A program made the position numbers and the translations under genes. The notes beneath the pieces are model-generated. The model was not told the origin of the DNA. It was given only the letters and a program-made list of their open reading frames with translations, and searched no databases. Source: Ensifer adhaerens (GTDB lineage: Bacteria; Pseudomonadota; Alphaproteobacteria; Rhizobiales; Rhizobiaceae). Taken from it: 64,000 bases of DNA. Of this stretch, positions 35,019 through 43,890 are shown in pieces (position 1 is the stretch's first letter; every line of letters starts with the position of its first letter). Location of the stretch: NCBI RefSeq assembly GCF_000697965.2, contig NZ_CP015881.1, positions 1,054,001-1,118,000 on the forward strand, written 5' to 3'.

Positions 35019-36059
35019 ATGAAGTACACTGCGCTGTGCGCGCCCGCGATCGTATCAATGGTTATCGCTGCGAACGGCCACGCCGAAACGCTCATCGTCA
35101 ACAGCTATGGCGGGCCGTACGAAACTATCATTCGGGAGCGGATCATTGAGCCTTTCGAGGCCAAGTTCGGGATAAAGGTAATCTACGACGCCGTCGGTTC
35201 CGCCTCCCAGGATTACGCCAAGATCAAGGCGACGAATGGCCGCCCTGGCTTCGACGTCGTCGTAATGACCGCTTCCCAATCGCTCGAAGGGTGCAAGGAG
35301 GGCCTGCTTGAGGAGTTTTCACCAGAGGAGGTTCCTAATCTTGAGCGTCTGTCGTCGGTGATTGCCGGCGTTGCTGGTCCCTGCGGCGCGGTTCACGAAG
35401 TACAGTATCTCTCGCTTCTTTACCGGACGGACAAGCTGGCAGATCGTCCAAATTCCTGGAACGCGCTCTTGGATGATGGCCTCAAGGGCAAAATCATCCT
35501 GCCGACATTCCAAAACGTGATGGCCGCCTACCTGATGGAGATCTTCTCGGTCGCCCATGGTGGAGATCTGCTCGAGAACGTCGATCCCGGCTTTGCCGCC
35601 ATGGCCAAGCTCGCCGGACAGTCGATCGGCTTTGAGCAGTCATCCTCAGTCATGGAAACGTACCTCAAAGGGGGCGACGTCTGGGCGATGCCATTCTGGA
35701 ACGGGCGCGCGCAGCTGCTCGTCGATAGCGGTTTGCCGGTCGACTATGTTCTGCCGAAGGAAGGCTCTATCCCCTTGGTCGCAACCCTGAACGTGCCGAA
35801 GCACGCGGCGAACCGAGACGCAGCTCTCAAGTTCGTGAACTTCTTTCTCGAAAAGACCAGCCAGGAGGCATGGGTCACCGGCTACAAGGTCGGCAGCGGC
35901 AGGATCGACATCGAGGTGCCCGCCGATATCCGCGCCAAGCAGATCACCACCGAGGCCGATCTAAAGGCCCTTCTGTTGCCCGATCTCGCGGCGGTCGCAA
36001 CACGGCTTTCCGCCTGGGGCGAACGATGGGAACGTGATGTCGTCGCGGCGGCCAAGTGA
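35019..36059 (+). CDS. Polyamine/opine-type ABC transporter periplasmic binding protein (PotD-like)
   Basis: 346 aa. Signal peptide CAPAIVSMVIAANGHA-ETL. The mature start LIVNSYGGPYETIIRERIIEPFE, followed by DVVVMTASQSLEGCKEGLLE and the ligand-lobe FEQSSSVMETYLKGGDVWAMPFWNGRAQ, matches SBP_bac_6/8-type (PotD, spermidine/putrescine-related) proteins. The TAATG-proximal AAGGGGATC is the ribosome site. First gene of a four-gene importer. The ligand is probably a cationic or amino-containing compound, but the exact one is unknown. Confidence 0.85.
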   Translation: MKYTALCAPAIVSMVIAANGHAETLIVNSYGGPYETIIRERIIEPFEAKFGIKVIYDAVGSASQDYAKIKATNGRPGFDVVVMTASQSLEGCKEGLLEEFSPEEVPNLERLSSVIAGVAGPCGAVHEVQYLSLLYRTDKLADRPNSWNALLDDGLKGKIILPTFQNVMAAYLMEIFSVAHGGDLLENVDPGFAAMAKLAGQSIGFEQSSSVMETYLKGGDVWAMPFWNGRAQLLVDSGLPVDYVLPKEGSIPLVATLNVPKHAANRDAALKFVNFFLEKTSQEAWVTGYKVGSGRIDIEVPADIRAKQITTEADLKALLLPDLAAVATRLSAWGERWERDVVAAAK

Positions 36060-36067
36060 GGTAGATC

Positions 36068-36949
36068 ATGGCCGTCATTGTTTGCTCCACTCCGACAAAG
36101 CCCCCGCCCGCCGGAGCCCCTGTCAAGGGACTTCTGCCGCTGATCGCGCCGTCACTCGTCCTGGTGCTCTTCTTCGCGATACCGATGGGGATGATGATCG
36201 GGATCAGCTTTCAAAGTCAAGCGGAGGGCAGCCCGACACTTGCGAGCTACAGCCGCTTCTTCAGCAACGACCTTGTCCTTGCTGGCCTGGCCCGCACCGT
36301 CGTGATGTCCGGCCTTGTTGCGCTCTGCGTGACCGTCCTAGCCTATCCTCTCGCCTACTATCTGGCACGCGCCACGTCGCGCTGGCGAACGGTCATCTTC
36401 GCGCTTGCCATTGCGCCCGAATTGGCGGGGGTCGTGCTTCGCACCTATGGCTGGCTCATAATTCTTGAAGATCGCGGGTTTATCAATTCCGCGCTGATGT
36501 GGACCGGATTGATTACGGAACCCTTGCCTTTGTCGAAAAACCTTTTCGGCGTCGTGGTTGGGCTTACTCACGTCATCCTGCCATTTGGCGTGCTGTCCCT
36601 TCTGACGAGCCTCCAGGGTATCAACCCAAGTCTGGAAAAATCTGCGCAAATTCTTGGCGCGTCACGTCTTGCTGTAATCCGGCACATCATCCTGCCGCTC
36701 TCCGTGCCAGGAATCGTAAGCTCTTTCTTGATTGGCTTCACCATGGCCGCAAGCGCTTATGCGACCCCGGCCCTCCTTGGCGGCGCTGGTTTCAAAGTCA
36801 TGGCCACAATGGTCTACGAGCAGGTGCTGTTCTATCTCGATTGGCCCTTCGCGGCGGTCATGGCGAACGTTCTTCTCATCCTGATGCTGGCCGCCGGCTT
36901 CGTCGGATCCAGGCTGGAGTCGCGCCTCCACCAAAAACTTCACCTTTAA
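36068..36949 (+). CDS. ABC transporter permease (PotB-like)
   Basis: 293 aa. Six helices of the BPD_transp_1 fold and the EAA-type coupling loop GINPSLEKSAQILGASRLAVIRHIILPLSVPGI, whose key residues are the E-x-x-A-x-x-x-G core. Eight bases after the binding-protein gene. Partner of the next permease. Confidence 0.9.
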   Translation: MAVIVCSTPTKPPPAGAPVKGLLPLIAPSLVLVLFFAIPMGMMIGISFQSQAEGSPTLASYSRFFSNDLVLAGLARTVVMSGLVALCVTVLAYPLAYYLARATSRWRTVIFALAIAPELAGVVLRTYGWLIILEDRGFINSALMWTGLITEPLPLSKNLFGVVVGLTHVILPFGVLSLLTSLQGINPSLEKSAQILGASRLAVIRHIILPLSVPGIVSSFLIGFTMAASAYATPALLGGAGFKVMATMVYEQVLFYLDWPFAAVMANVLLILMLAAGFVGSRLESRLHQKLHL

Positions 36950-36964
36950 TCTCGGGAGGCTCCG

Positions 36965-37768
36965 ATGAACCGACTGCTCACATATCTGTTCAGGATGGCG
37001 CTTGTCGCCATCCTTGCCTTTATCACTCTTCCGCTGGTGGTCGTCGTTGCGGCCTCTTTCAGTCCAACTTCGGCTGTGACGTTCATCCCAAGCGAATGGA
37101 CCTTTCAATGGTACGCGGCACTATGGACTAGCCGCTGGCTCGATCCGTTTCTACTCAGCGTCGAACTTGCCGTCATCGTATCGCTCGCTAGCGGACTGCT
37201 CGGCGTCCTTGGAGCTTACAGCGTCGCCTACGCAAAATGTCCGGGGCATACCGCCATCATGGCGTTCCTCTTGTCACCCATGTCGGTCCCGCAAATCGTC
37301 AAGGGCGTGGCCGTCGTCCTATTCCTGTCCTCGGTTGGACTTTACGACCTGCTAGGGACACCCGGCCTTGTCATGGCTCACATCATTCTGACGTTGCCCT
37401 ACGTCGTGCGCATGGCGGCCACCGCGATGTTTGGTTTCGACAAGCGGCTGGACCGCGCGGCACGCGTATTGGGCGCTAGCGTCACGCAGAGGATCCGATA
37501 CGTGCTGTTGCCGCTGATCCGCTCCGGCCTCTTCTCGGGGATGACCTTCGCCTTCATCATTTCCTTCAACAACATCCCGCTGTCCGTCTTCCTGGTCAGA
37601 CCCGGTCAGACGACACTTCCGATTACCGTCATCAATCATCTCGAATACAGCCTGGATCCGGTGCTTGCGGCCGTGAATGTCGCATCGCTCCTCTTCATCC
37701 TTGGCGTAATCATCCTTTTCGAAAAGATCGGCGGCTTCTCCGCCCAATTCCACGGGGGTAGCAAATGA
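36965..37768 (+). CDS. ABC transporter permease (PotC-like)
   Basis: 267 aa, BPD_transp_1 family, with the coupling motif FDKRLDRAARVLGASVTQRIRYVLLPLIRSGL (EAA core D-R-A-A-x-x-x-G). Fifteen bases after the first permease. Stop overlaps the ATPase start (ATGA). Confidence 0.9.
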   Translation: MNRLLTYLFRMALVAILAFITLPLVVVVAASFSPTSAVTFIPSEWTFQWYAALWTSRWLDPFLLSVELAVIVSLASGLLGVLGAYSVAYAKCPGHTAIMAFLLSPMSVPQIVKGVAVVLFLSSVGLYDLLGTPGLVMAHIILTLPYVVRMAATAMFGFDKRLDRAARVLGASVTQRIRYVLLPLIRSGLFSGMTFAFIISFNNIPLSVFLVRPGQTTLPITVINHLEYSLDPVLAAVNVASLLFILGVIILFEKIGGFSAQFHGGSK

Positions 37769-38853
37769 CCACCATCGATATTGAACTCCTTTCCGTCAGC
37801 AAGCAGTTCGGTGCAAACCGCATCGTCGACGACATCAGCCTTGCCATTCCCAAGGGAAAATTCGTCAGCATTCTTGGTCCGTCCGGATGTGGCAAGACGA
37901 CGACCCTTAATATGATCGCCGGATTTGAAGCGCCCTCGAGCGGGCAGATCCGAATTCGCGGCCGTGATCAGCAAGGCGTCCCGCCGGAAGCGCGGAAAAT
38001 CGGACTGGTCTTCCAGAACTACGCACTCTTCCCGCATATGACGGTCGCTCAGAATGTCGGCTTTGGCCTAAAGATGCAGGGCCGGCCCCGCGAGGAAATC
38101 GCCGACGGTGTCTCACGAGCCTTGAAAAGTGTCCATCTCGAGGGCTTTGAGGATCGGTATCCGAAGGAACTTTCGGGGGGCCAACAGCAGCGGGTCGCGG
38201 TTGCTCGGGCGATTGCGCCCTCACCGTCGGTGCTGCTTCTCGACGAGCCGCTCTCAAACCTTGACCTTAAGCTCCGGGAAGCGATGCGCGTCGAGCTGAA
38301 AGAGATCCAGGAAGACCTCGGCATGACCTTCATTTATGTCACACATGACCAGGAGGAGGCGATGGCCATGTCCGACCGGATCATCGTCATGCAGGGCGGA
38401 GTGGTCGCGCAGGAAGGAGCGCCTTCGGACATCTACGCCCACCCGAGGACCTCATTCGTGGCGGACTTCATCGGCAAGTCGAATATCCTCCCGGCATCCG
38501 CAGAGAACGGGAGCGATCGGAAGCTGACGGTATCCCTGGGCGCAGGAAAGATAGTGCTCACAGCCACGCGGGGAGAGGACGTTGATCCTGACAATGTGCG
38601 CTTCTGCTGTATCAGACCGGAGGCCGTCAGGCTCGCGGATGCGGCAGGGGCCCTCGACGAACCGGCAAACCGCCTGACCGGAACCGTCCAAAAGGTCGTC
38701 AATCTGGGCGCCTATCTCGAGGCCTGGATGCTCGTCGATGGCGGGATCACCTTGAAGTCCATGATCCGCTCGACCCGCCTCGAGAAGCTCTCGCCCGGCT
38801 GCCGCGTAGACCTCGCAATCGCCCATTCCGCTGTCCAACTGCTGGAGCAATAG
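37765..38853 (+). CDS. ABC transporter ATPase (PotA-like)
   Basis: 362 aa. Walker A LGPSGCGKTTTLN, Q-loop LVFQNYALFPHM, signature LSGGQQQRVAVARA, Walker B VLLLDEPLSNLD, H-loop YVTHDQEEAMAMSD. A C-terminal TOBE domain (about 270-360) is typical of spermidine/putrescine and Fe/opine importers. It drives uptake with the two permeases. Last gene of the importer; the next unit starts 124 bp later with its own promoter. Confidence 0.93.
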   Translation: MTTIDIELLSVSKQFGANRIVDDISLAIPKGKFVSILGPSGCGKTTTLNMIAGFEAPSSGQIRIRGRDQQGVPPEARKIGLVFQNYALFPHMTVAQNVGFGLKMQGRPREEIADGVSRALKSVHLEGFEDRYPKELSGGQQQRVAVARAIAPSPSVLLLDEPLSNLDLKLREAMRVELKEIQEDLGMTFIYVTHDQEEAMAMSDRIIVMQGGVVAQEGAPSDIYAHPRTSFVADFIGKSNILPASAENGSDRKLTVSLGAGKIVLTATRGEDVDPDNVRFCCIRPEAVRLADAAGALDEPANRLTGTVQKVVNLGAYLEAWMLVDGGITLKSMIRSTRLEKLSPGCRVDLAIAHSAVQLLEQ

Positions 38854-38873
38854 TGATATTCATCGTCACCCAT

Positions 38874-38900
38874 TATCAATGCGAAATAATTGATATTGGA
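38874..38900 (+). promoter_or_regulatory. Candidate operator of the TauD cluster (shared motif copy 2)
   Basis: TATCAAT (38874-38880), ten bases, then TGATATTGGA (38891-38900): the same layout as upstream of the PotD-like gene. Within it, TATCAAT and ATTGATA (38889-38895) form a perfect inverted repeat with eight bases between. The ATG is 77 bp downstream. Confidence 0.6.
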
Positions 38901-38976
38901 ATGTCGATTTATCACTCCGCTAAGCTCTATGTGATCCCGAGTCCGGGATCTTTCCACACGGAGGCGAAAGACACAC

Positions 38977-39837
38977 ATGAAAACAAGCGTTTCGGCAATC
39001 CAGAATGACAGCAACGTCTGCGCAGACATCATCGGTTTCGATTTTTCCAGCTACGACGACGCAGACATTGCGGCGGTTCGATCCTACTGGCTGCAATATG
39101 GCGTCATCCGCTTTCGGGCGACCGACATCACGGACCAGCAACAGGTCGACTTCTCCCGTCACTTCGGGGATTTCGTCATCCATCCCAAGCAATTACAGGA
39201 AGGCGGACACCCGATCCATCGCGAAATCCTGGTGATCAGCAATGTGATGAAGGACGGCAAGCCGAGCGGCGCGCTCGGCAACAGCGAGGCGACGTGGCAC
39301 ACGGACACATGGTTCTACGAACGCCCGCCCGCCGGCGCCATCCTCAGGGCGATCGAGGTTCCCGCTGCCGGGGGAGACACGTATTTCCTGTCGACCTACC
39401 AGGCTTTTGAAACGCTCCCCGAGGAGCTACGCAGTGCTGTTGAGGGGCGGCAGATCTTCTTCCAGAACGTCTACGACAAAACGGGGAAATTGCGCCTTGG
39501 GAAAGGCGAACCGACGAGCGCGGATTTTCGCGAGTGGAGCGGCGTCGTTCATCCGCTGGTCAGAAGCCACGGCGAGACGGGCCGCAAAGCGCTTTATCTT
39601 GGCGGGACGTCGGAAGGGGCGTGGATCGTCGGCTTGCCGCTCGATGAAAGCAACGACCTGATCTCAAGGCTTTGGGAGCACACCACCAACACGCCGGAAG
39701 TCTTCGTCCAAAAATGGAGCGTCGGCGACATCGTGATGTGGGACAACCGTTGCACGATGCACCGTCGCGATTCATTCGACCCGAACACGATTCGGATTAT
39801 GCATCGGACGACGACATCCGGCGAGCGCCCGATCTGA
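38977..39837 (+). CDS. TauD/TfdA-family Fe(II)/2-oxoglutarate-dependent dioxygenase
   Basis: 286 aa. Facial-triad motif SEATWHTDTWFYERP (His and Asp) and distal MWDNRCTMHRRDSFDP (His), with the 2-oxoglutarate Arg in RIMHRTT. This class oxidises sulfonates, aryloxy acids, quaternary amines or opine-like compounds; here the substrate is not known. First gene of the catabolic stretch 38977-46349. The next gene starts 33 bases after the stop. Motif-based family call is secure, the reaction is not. Confidence 0.9.
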   Translation: MKTSVSAIQNDSNVCADIIGFDFSSYDDADIAAVRSYWLQYGVIRFRATDITDQQQVDFSRHFGDFVIHPKQLQEGGHPIHREILVISNVMKDGKPSGALGNSEATWHTDTWFYERPPAGAILRAIEVPAAGGDTYFLSTYQAFETLPEELRSAVEGRQIFFQNVYDKTGKLRLGKGEPTSADFREWSGVVHPLVRSHGETGRKALYLGGTSEGAWIVGLPLDESNDLISRLWEHTTNTPEVFVQKWSVGDIVMWDNRCTMHRRDSFDPNTIRIMHRTTTSGERPI

Positions 39838-39870
39838 TTTGTGAACAACAGGGCAGATCGGAGATCATCG

Positions 39871-40518
39871 ATGTCCCAGCCTTACAAGATTGAAAAACAG
39901 CCGGAAGCAATACCGGACGCACTGCGAACCCTGCTTGAGGGAGTCGAAACCGCAACCATCGGCCACTTCGAATATCTTGGATTTGTTGGGGCAGGAATTG
40001 CGCCGGTCTTTCCGGCCAAGGCAATTGGAACGGCAGTCACGGTCGCCGCGCCCAGCCGCGATGGAGCCGTCATCTATACGGCAATCGATCTGCTCCGCCC
40101 GGGGGATGTTCTCGTCATCTCCCGGGTCGACCGGGACGACGTTGCCTGCGTCGGCGGCGGTGTCGTTGCTGCTGCCCGAGCGCGTGGCGCCGTCGCCATT
40201 ATCGTCGATGGTCCTTGCACCGACATCGAGGAGATCGGCGCCAGCCGGTTCCCAATCTGGTGTCGCGGAGTCTCGTCCAAGACGACCAGCCGCCGGCACC
40301 AGATCGGTGGCGCGATCAATGTCCCGATCGCCTGCGGCGGGGCGGCCGTGCTGCCCGGGTATGCGGTCTTAGCAGATACGGAGGGTGTCTTCGTTGCCGA
40401 TCCCTCCGAAATGCGCTGCATCGCGGACGTCGCCCTCGAGCGCCAACAGCGTTCCCTTAAGCTCCGGCCCTACCTTGAGGCCGGCCATTCCATCTTCGAA
40501 CTGGATCGGATCATATAA
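39871..40518 (+). CDS. RraA-like/aldolase-type protein (demethylmenaquinone methyltransferase-like family)
   Basis: 215 aa from ATG 39871 with CGGAG upstream. RraA fold: GRA-type signature RPGDVLVISRVDRDDVACVGGGVVAAARARGAVAIIVDGPCTDIEEI (key D-V-x-V, G-G-x-x-x-x-A-x-x-x-G, D-G) and INVPIACGGAAVLPGYAVLADTEGVF. Members are either RNase E inhibitors or, in catabolic contexts, 4-hydroxy-4-methyl-2-oxoglutarate aldolases. The context favours a metabolic role. Its stop overlaps the nitrilase gene by one base. Confidence 0.82.
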   Translation: MSQPYKIEKQPEAIPDALRTLLEGVETATIGHFEYLGFVGAGIAPVFPAKAIGTAVTVAAPSRDGAVIYTAIDLLRPGDVLVISRVDRDDVACVGGGVVAAARARGAVAIIVDGPCTDIEEIGASRFPIWCRGVSSKTTSRRHQIGGAINVPIACGGAAVLPGYAVLADTEGVFVADPSEMRCIADVALERQQRSLKLRPYLEAGHSIFELDRII

Positions 40519-41447
40519 TGAAGATTTCCCTCGTCCAGATGAACTCCCAACCCGACCGCGACAGCAATTTACGCGCGGCCGAGAGCCTGATGCTGCAGGC
40601 AATCGCACGCGATACACCAGATCTCATCGTTCTCCCGGAACATTTCGACTGGTCCGGCGGCACGATGGCGGAGAAACTGGCGGCGGCTGATCATATGCCG
40701 GGCGGCGACGCCTATCGCATGTTGCAGACGTTCGCCGCCCGGCAAAAGGTCTGGATCCACGGCGGCAGCTTGCTCGAAAGGGTCGATGGAAGTTCGAAGA
40801 TCTACAACACAACGGTCGTCTTTGACCCAGAAGGTAACGAGGTCGGCCGCTACCGCAAAGTTCACCTGTTCGACATCGAGGCGCCAGATGGCAAGATGTA
40901 TCGAGAATCCGCCACCGTTGCGCCTGGAGAAAGCCTGTTCGTTTACGAATCCGGCGGTTTCAGGATCGGCTGTGCGATCTGCTACGACCTTCGCTTCCCC
41001 CGGCTCTTTGATGCGCTTGCAGACGCCGGCGTCGATGTGGTCATTCTGCCCGCGGCCTTCACGTTACAGACGGGAAAGGACCACTGGGAAGTGCTCTGCC
41101 GTGCACGCGCGATCGAGCACCAGGTCTATTTCGTCGCCTGTGGTCAGTGGGGAGGCTACACTGCAGCGGACGGAGATCGCCGTTTCACCTACGGCAACTC
41201 TCTCGTCTGCGACCCCTGGGGACAGGTTGTAGCCCGCGCCGTCGATCAGGTCGGTGTGGTTTCCGCACACCTCGATCTCGAGCGTGTGGCGGTAGTCCGC
41301 AAGCTCATTCCCGCCGCGTCGCACAAGGTTTCGTTTGTCGATCAAGCACGCGTCGACCGAGGTTGCAGGCGCAGTGATCGTTGCAATTCCTCTTGCAGCT
41401 CGTCTGCGCAGACCTTCGGGGCACCAATTTCTTATAGTAGCACGTAG
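40518..41447 (+). CDS. Nitrilase-superfamily carbon-nitrogen hydrolase
   Basis: 309 aa. Catalytic triad visible: Glu in LIVLPEHFDW, Lys in GRYRKVHLFDIE, Cys in IGCAICYDLRFPRLF. Closest in layout to omega-amidase and Nit-type enzymes that hydrolyse amides of dicarboxylic acids. The C-terminal 35 residues after AASHKVSF are Ser/Cys-rich and unlike the family, possibly the result of a small frame change near the end. Fits a pathway that cleaves a C-N bond of an imported amino compound. Confidence 0.85.
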   Translation: MKISLVQMNSQPDRDSNLRAAESLMLQAIARDTPDLIVLPEHFDWSGGTMAEKLAAADHMPGGDAYRMLQTFAARQKVWIHGGSLLERVDGSSKIYNTTVVFDPEGNEVGRYRKVHLFDIEAPDGKMYRESATVAPGESLFVYESGGFRIGCAICYDLRFPRLFDALADAGVDVVILPAAFTLQTGKDHWEVLCRARAIEHQVYFVACGQWGGYTAADGDRRFTYGNSLVCDPWGQVVARAVDQVGVVSAHLDLERVAVVRKLIPAASHKVSFVDQARVDRGCRRSDRCNSSCSSSAQTFGAPISYSST

Positions 41448-41505
41448 ACAACGCGCACCTGAAAATGGACCGCCAATCGCCATCGTCGGGTAATCGGACA
41501 CCGAT

Positions 41506-42876
41506 ATGACCGCTTTCATCACGCAAACGCTCGGCAGCTATATCGCCGAGGAAGCACTCGCTCGTGTTCCGAGCGACGTTTTCGACAAGAGCAAGCTTTG
41601 CCTTCTGGACTCCCTTGGCTGCTTGTTCGGTGGGCGCCAGCTGCCCACGGCTGGAATGCTGAAAAACCTACGAGTGAACAGCCAGGTCGCACCCTCCTCC
41701 GGCGGACCTGTCAGTGGCTGTGCCGAACCGGCGGCTGCCGCCTTCGTCAAGGCAACTTTGATCAATGCGCTCGACTTCGACGACATCTACGAGAAGGGCC
41801 ATCCCGGAGCCACCGTGATTGCGGCAGCCTTATCGGTCGCTGAGCACACGAAGTCTTCAGGCACAGAATTCCTCGAGGCCGTGATCATCGGCTATGAGGT
41901 GAGTTGCCGCGTTGGCATCTCACTGGCTCACGTTCAGCCCAGAAAGGCGATTCACGGCCATGGGACTTGGCAGATATTCGGTGCAGCAGCAGCGGCCGCG
42001 AGACTCATGCGTCTCGACGCCGGACGAGCGGCGCATGCCATCGCGATCGCTGCTGCGAATGCGCCAGTAGCGTCCGTCATGAAGACCGTCTACGGAGACG
42101 CGCCTTCGATGGCGAAGAACAACTTCGGCATGGCCGCGCAAATGGGAGTCTTGGCCGCACGCCTTGCCGCTGCCGGCTACGAGGGGCCTTTGGATGTCTT
42201 CGAGGGTGAGACAGGTTTCTGGCGGATGGCGGGCGCCGACGAGTGCCGTTTCGATAAACTGACCAAAGGTTTGGGGGCCGCCTACGAAATTCTTCGGGTT
42301 GGCTTCAAGCCATTCAGTTGCTGCCGACTTATCCTAAGCAGTGTCCAGGCCAGCCGCGACGTCATCCGTATGGCCGGCATTGATCCTGCCGACGGCTTGC
42401 ATGCCAAGATGATCGTGACCGCGCCTCCGATCGTGTGCGAACCGCCATTTAGCAAAGTGCGTCCACGGGACATGTGGGCAGCACAGTTCAGCGCACCGCA
42501 CGCCATAGCCATGGCCGTATTCGGCGTCGAGCCCGGTCCCGACTGGTTCGTGGATGATTGGCTTCATGACGAGATCGCCGGGCGGTTTCAAGACAGTATC
42601 GAGCTCAGGCCACATACCAGCCACGCCTCGCCTCGAGGCGCTCACGCCGCAAGCGCTTGGTTACGGTTGCGCGACGGGCAAAGCTTCGAAAGGCACGTGG
42701 ACGTTGCGGAGGGAGAGGCAAGTAACCCCATGCCGAAATCAGCTCTCGAGGGTAAGTTCTTGCGACTTGCGAGTCCGGTCGTGGGAGACAGCGGTGCTTG
42801 CGAAGCCATTGATAACGTGTACGCGCTGGATAAGGCGGGATCGCTCCGGACGCTCCTTCGCGTATTGGTCAGCTGA
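41506..42876 (+). CDS. MmgE/PrpD-family protein (1)
   Basis: 456 aa, the usual size. MmgE/PrpD features: LLDSLGCLFGG near the N-terminus, LINALDFDDIYEKGHPGATVIAAAL, the second-domain segment FKPFSCCRLILSSVQASRD, and FSAPHAIAMAVFG. Members include 2-methylcitrate dehydratase and cis-aconitate decarboxylase, so a dehydratase, decarboxylase or isomerase reaction on a carboxylic acid is likely. Paralogous to the gene at 45000 but not a close duplicate. Confidence 0.88.
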   Translation: MTAFITQTLGSYIAEEALARVPSDVFDKSKLCLLDSLGCLFGGRQLPTAGMLKNLRVNSQVAPSSGGPVSGCAEPAAAAFVKATLINALDFDDIYEKGHPGATVIAAALSVAEHTKSSGTEFLEAVIIGYEVSCRVGISLAHVQPRKAIHGHGTWQIFGAAAAAARLMRLDAGRAAHAIAIAAANAPVASVMKTVYGDAPSMAKNNFGMAAQMGVLAARLAAAGYEGPLDVFEGETGFWRMAGADECRFDKLTKGLGAAYEILRVGFKPFSCCRLILSSVQASRDVIRMAGIDPADGLHAKMIVTAPPIVCEPPFSKVRPRDMWAAQFSAPHAIAMAVFGVEPGPDWFVDDWLHDEIAGRFQDSIELRPHTSHASPRGAHAASAWLRLRDGQSFERHVDVAEGEASNPMPKSALEGKFLRLASPVVGDSGACEAIDNVYALDKAGSLRTLLRVLVS

Positions 42877-43153
42877 TACCGGCATATACCGACATGACAC
42901 ATTTTGTTCGCAAGCTAAGCCTGCAACCGCAGATCAACGCCTTGGGGACGGGCGTCCCCACGGTCCTTCCCCCTGGCCTGCATAGCGACCTCAGCGAAGA
43001 CGTGCGGGCAGCCAAATTCTCCAGTCATTCGCTGCGCGCCGGCTTGCCCTCCTCGGCCGACGTCGACGAGCGCCACGTGCAGAACCGCAGCTACCACCGC
43101 CGACGCGACCGATTTAGGGTCAATCTGACAAGGGCCTCGGGGCTGTAAGAATC

Positions 43154-43464
43154 TTAACCCGCCAGCATACGTGCGAGCATATTTCTGATGTGGTCCTACG
43201 CGCCGTAGAAAATTGCCGCGACAACGATTGCGCGGCTATGTTCCACCGGTAGAAACCGGATCCCGGGATGAATATCGGGGCGCACCCCGATATAGGGCTT
43301 ATCGACGAGACGATCGACCTCGACATGCACTTTGCGGATCCGTTTAGCAGTACGCTCCACCGCCTGTCAGGCGCATCCCCAAGTTCGACATAGGCGTCGA
43401 CCAGATGATCGAAGATCAACTCGAAATCGCGTTCGGCATCCTCAGAATATTCAAGAGTCCACAC
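43154..43464 (-). pseudogene. ParE-type toxin, inactivated
   Basis: The N-terminus WTLEYSEDAERDFELIFDHLVD and, in a shifted frame, the RelE/ParE body (AVERTAKRI, HPGIRFLPVEHSRAIVVAAIFYGA) are separated by a single-base loss near 43364-43369. A TAG at 43196-43198 replaces an expected Gln before DHIRNMLARMLAG. With one base restored the gene would be 103 codons, the normal ParE size. Start taken as GTG 43464, overlapping the parD end. Both lesions would abolish the gyrase toxin. Confidence 0.8.
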
Positions 43465-43723
43465 GAACAACCCGTCGCTTCCGCTCGATCTGCGCGGCGC
43501 GGCTTTCTATTTCCGTCGCAGAAATCATTGGCCCGTTCAATCGCTGCTGGACCAATTCGCGGAGCGCTGCGGTTTCGACGGCCTCAGATTCGGTCTTTTG
43601 GCGTAGCAGTTCCAGGCCATGTTGAAGAACAGAACTAATGCTGGAATACCGACCGCTCTCCACCAGCGAACGGGCAAACGAATCCTGCTGCTCGGTCAAC
43701 GAGATCGACGATTTCACACTCAT
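43451..43723 (-). CDS. parD: ParD-type antitoxin (intact)
   Basis: 90 aa, ribbon-helix-helix N-terminus (SISLTEQQDSFARSLVESGRYSSISSVLQHGLELL; key residues R-Y-S-S-x-S-x-V) and a C-terminal toxin-binding tail ending RKRRVVRVDS. It lies directly upstream of, and overlapping, the broken parE, so it is an orphan antitoxin. It may still repress its promoter or act as an antidote against ParE from other replicons. Ends inside the catabolic cluster. Confidence 0.9.
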   Translation of the reverse strand: MSVKSSISLTEQQDSFARSLVESGRYSSISSVLQHGLELLRQKTESEAVETAALRELVQQRLNGPMISATEIESRAAQIERKRRVVRVDS

Positions 43724-43890
43724 CGGCTTATCTTCTTTGAGCCTAAGTTGCTACTCAGTAGCGCCTCAGCGGCGGAAGTCGTTCATTTAAAGACGACAAA
43801 AATGTATCCGAACCTTTCCTTTAATCCCTCCGTTCCAGATGTGAAATTGCTCCCGGTCGCATGACGTCGACAATTCCACGGAGAACGGTG

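Noticed and set aside
42877..43153. Short frames between the first PrpD gene and the parE relic
   Set aside because: No start signals and poor composition on both strands; probably non-coding.
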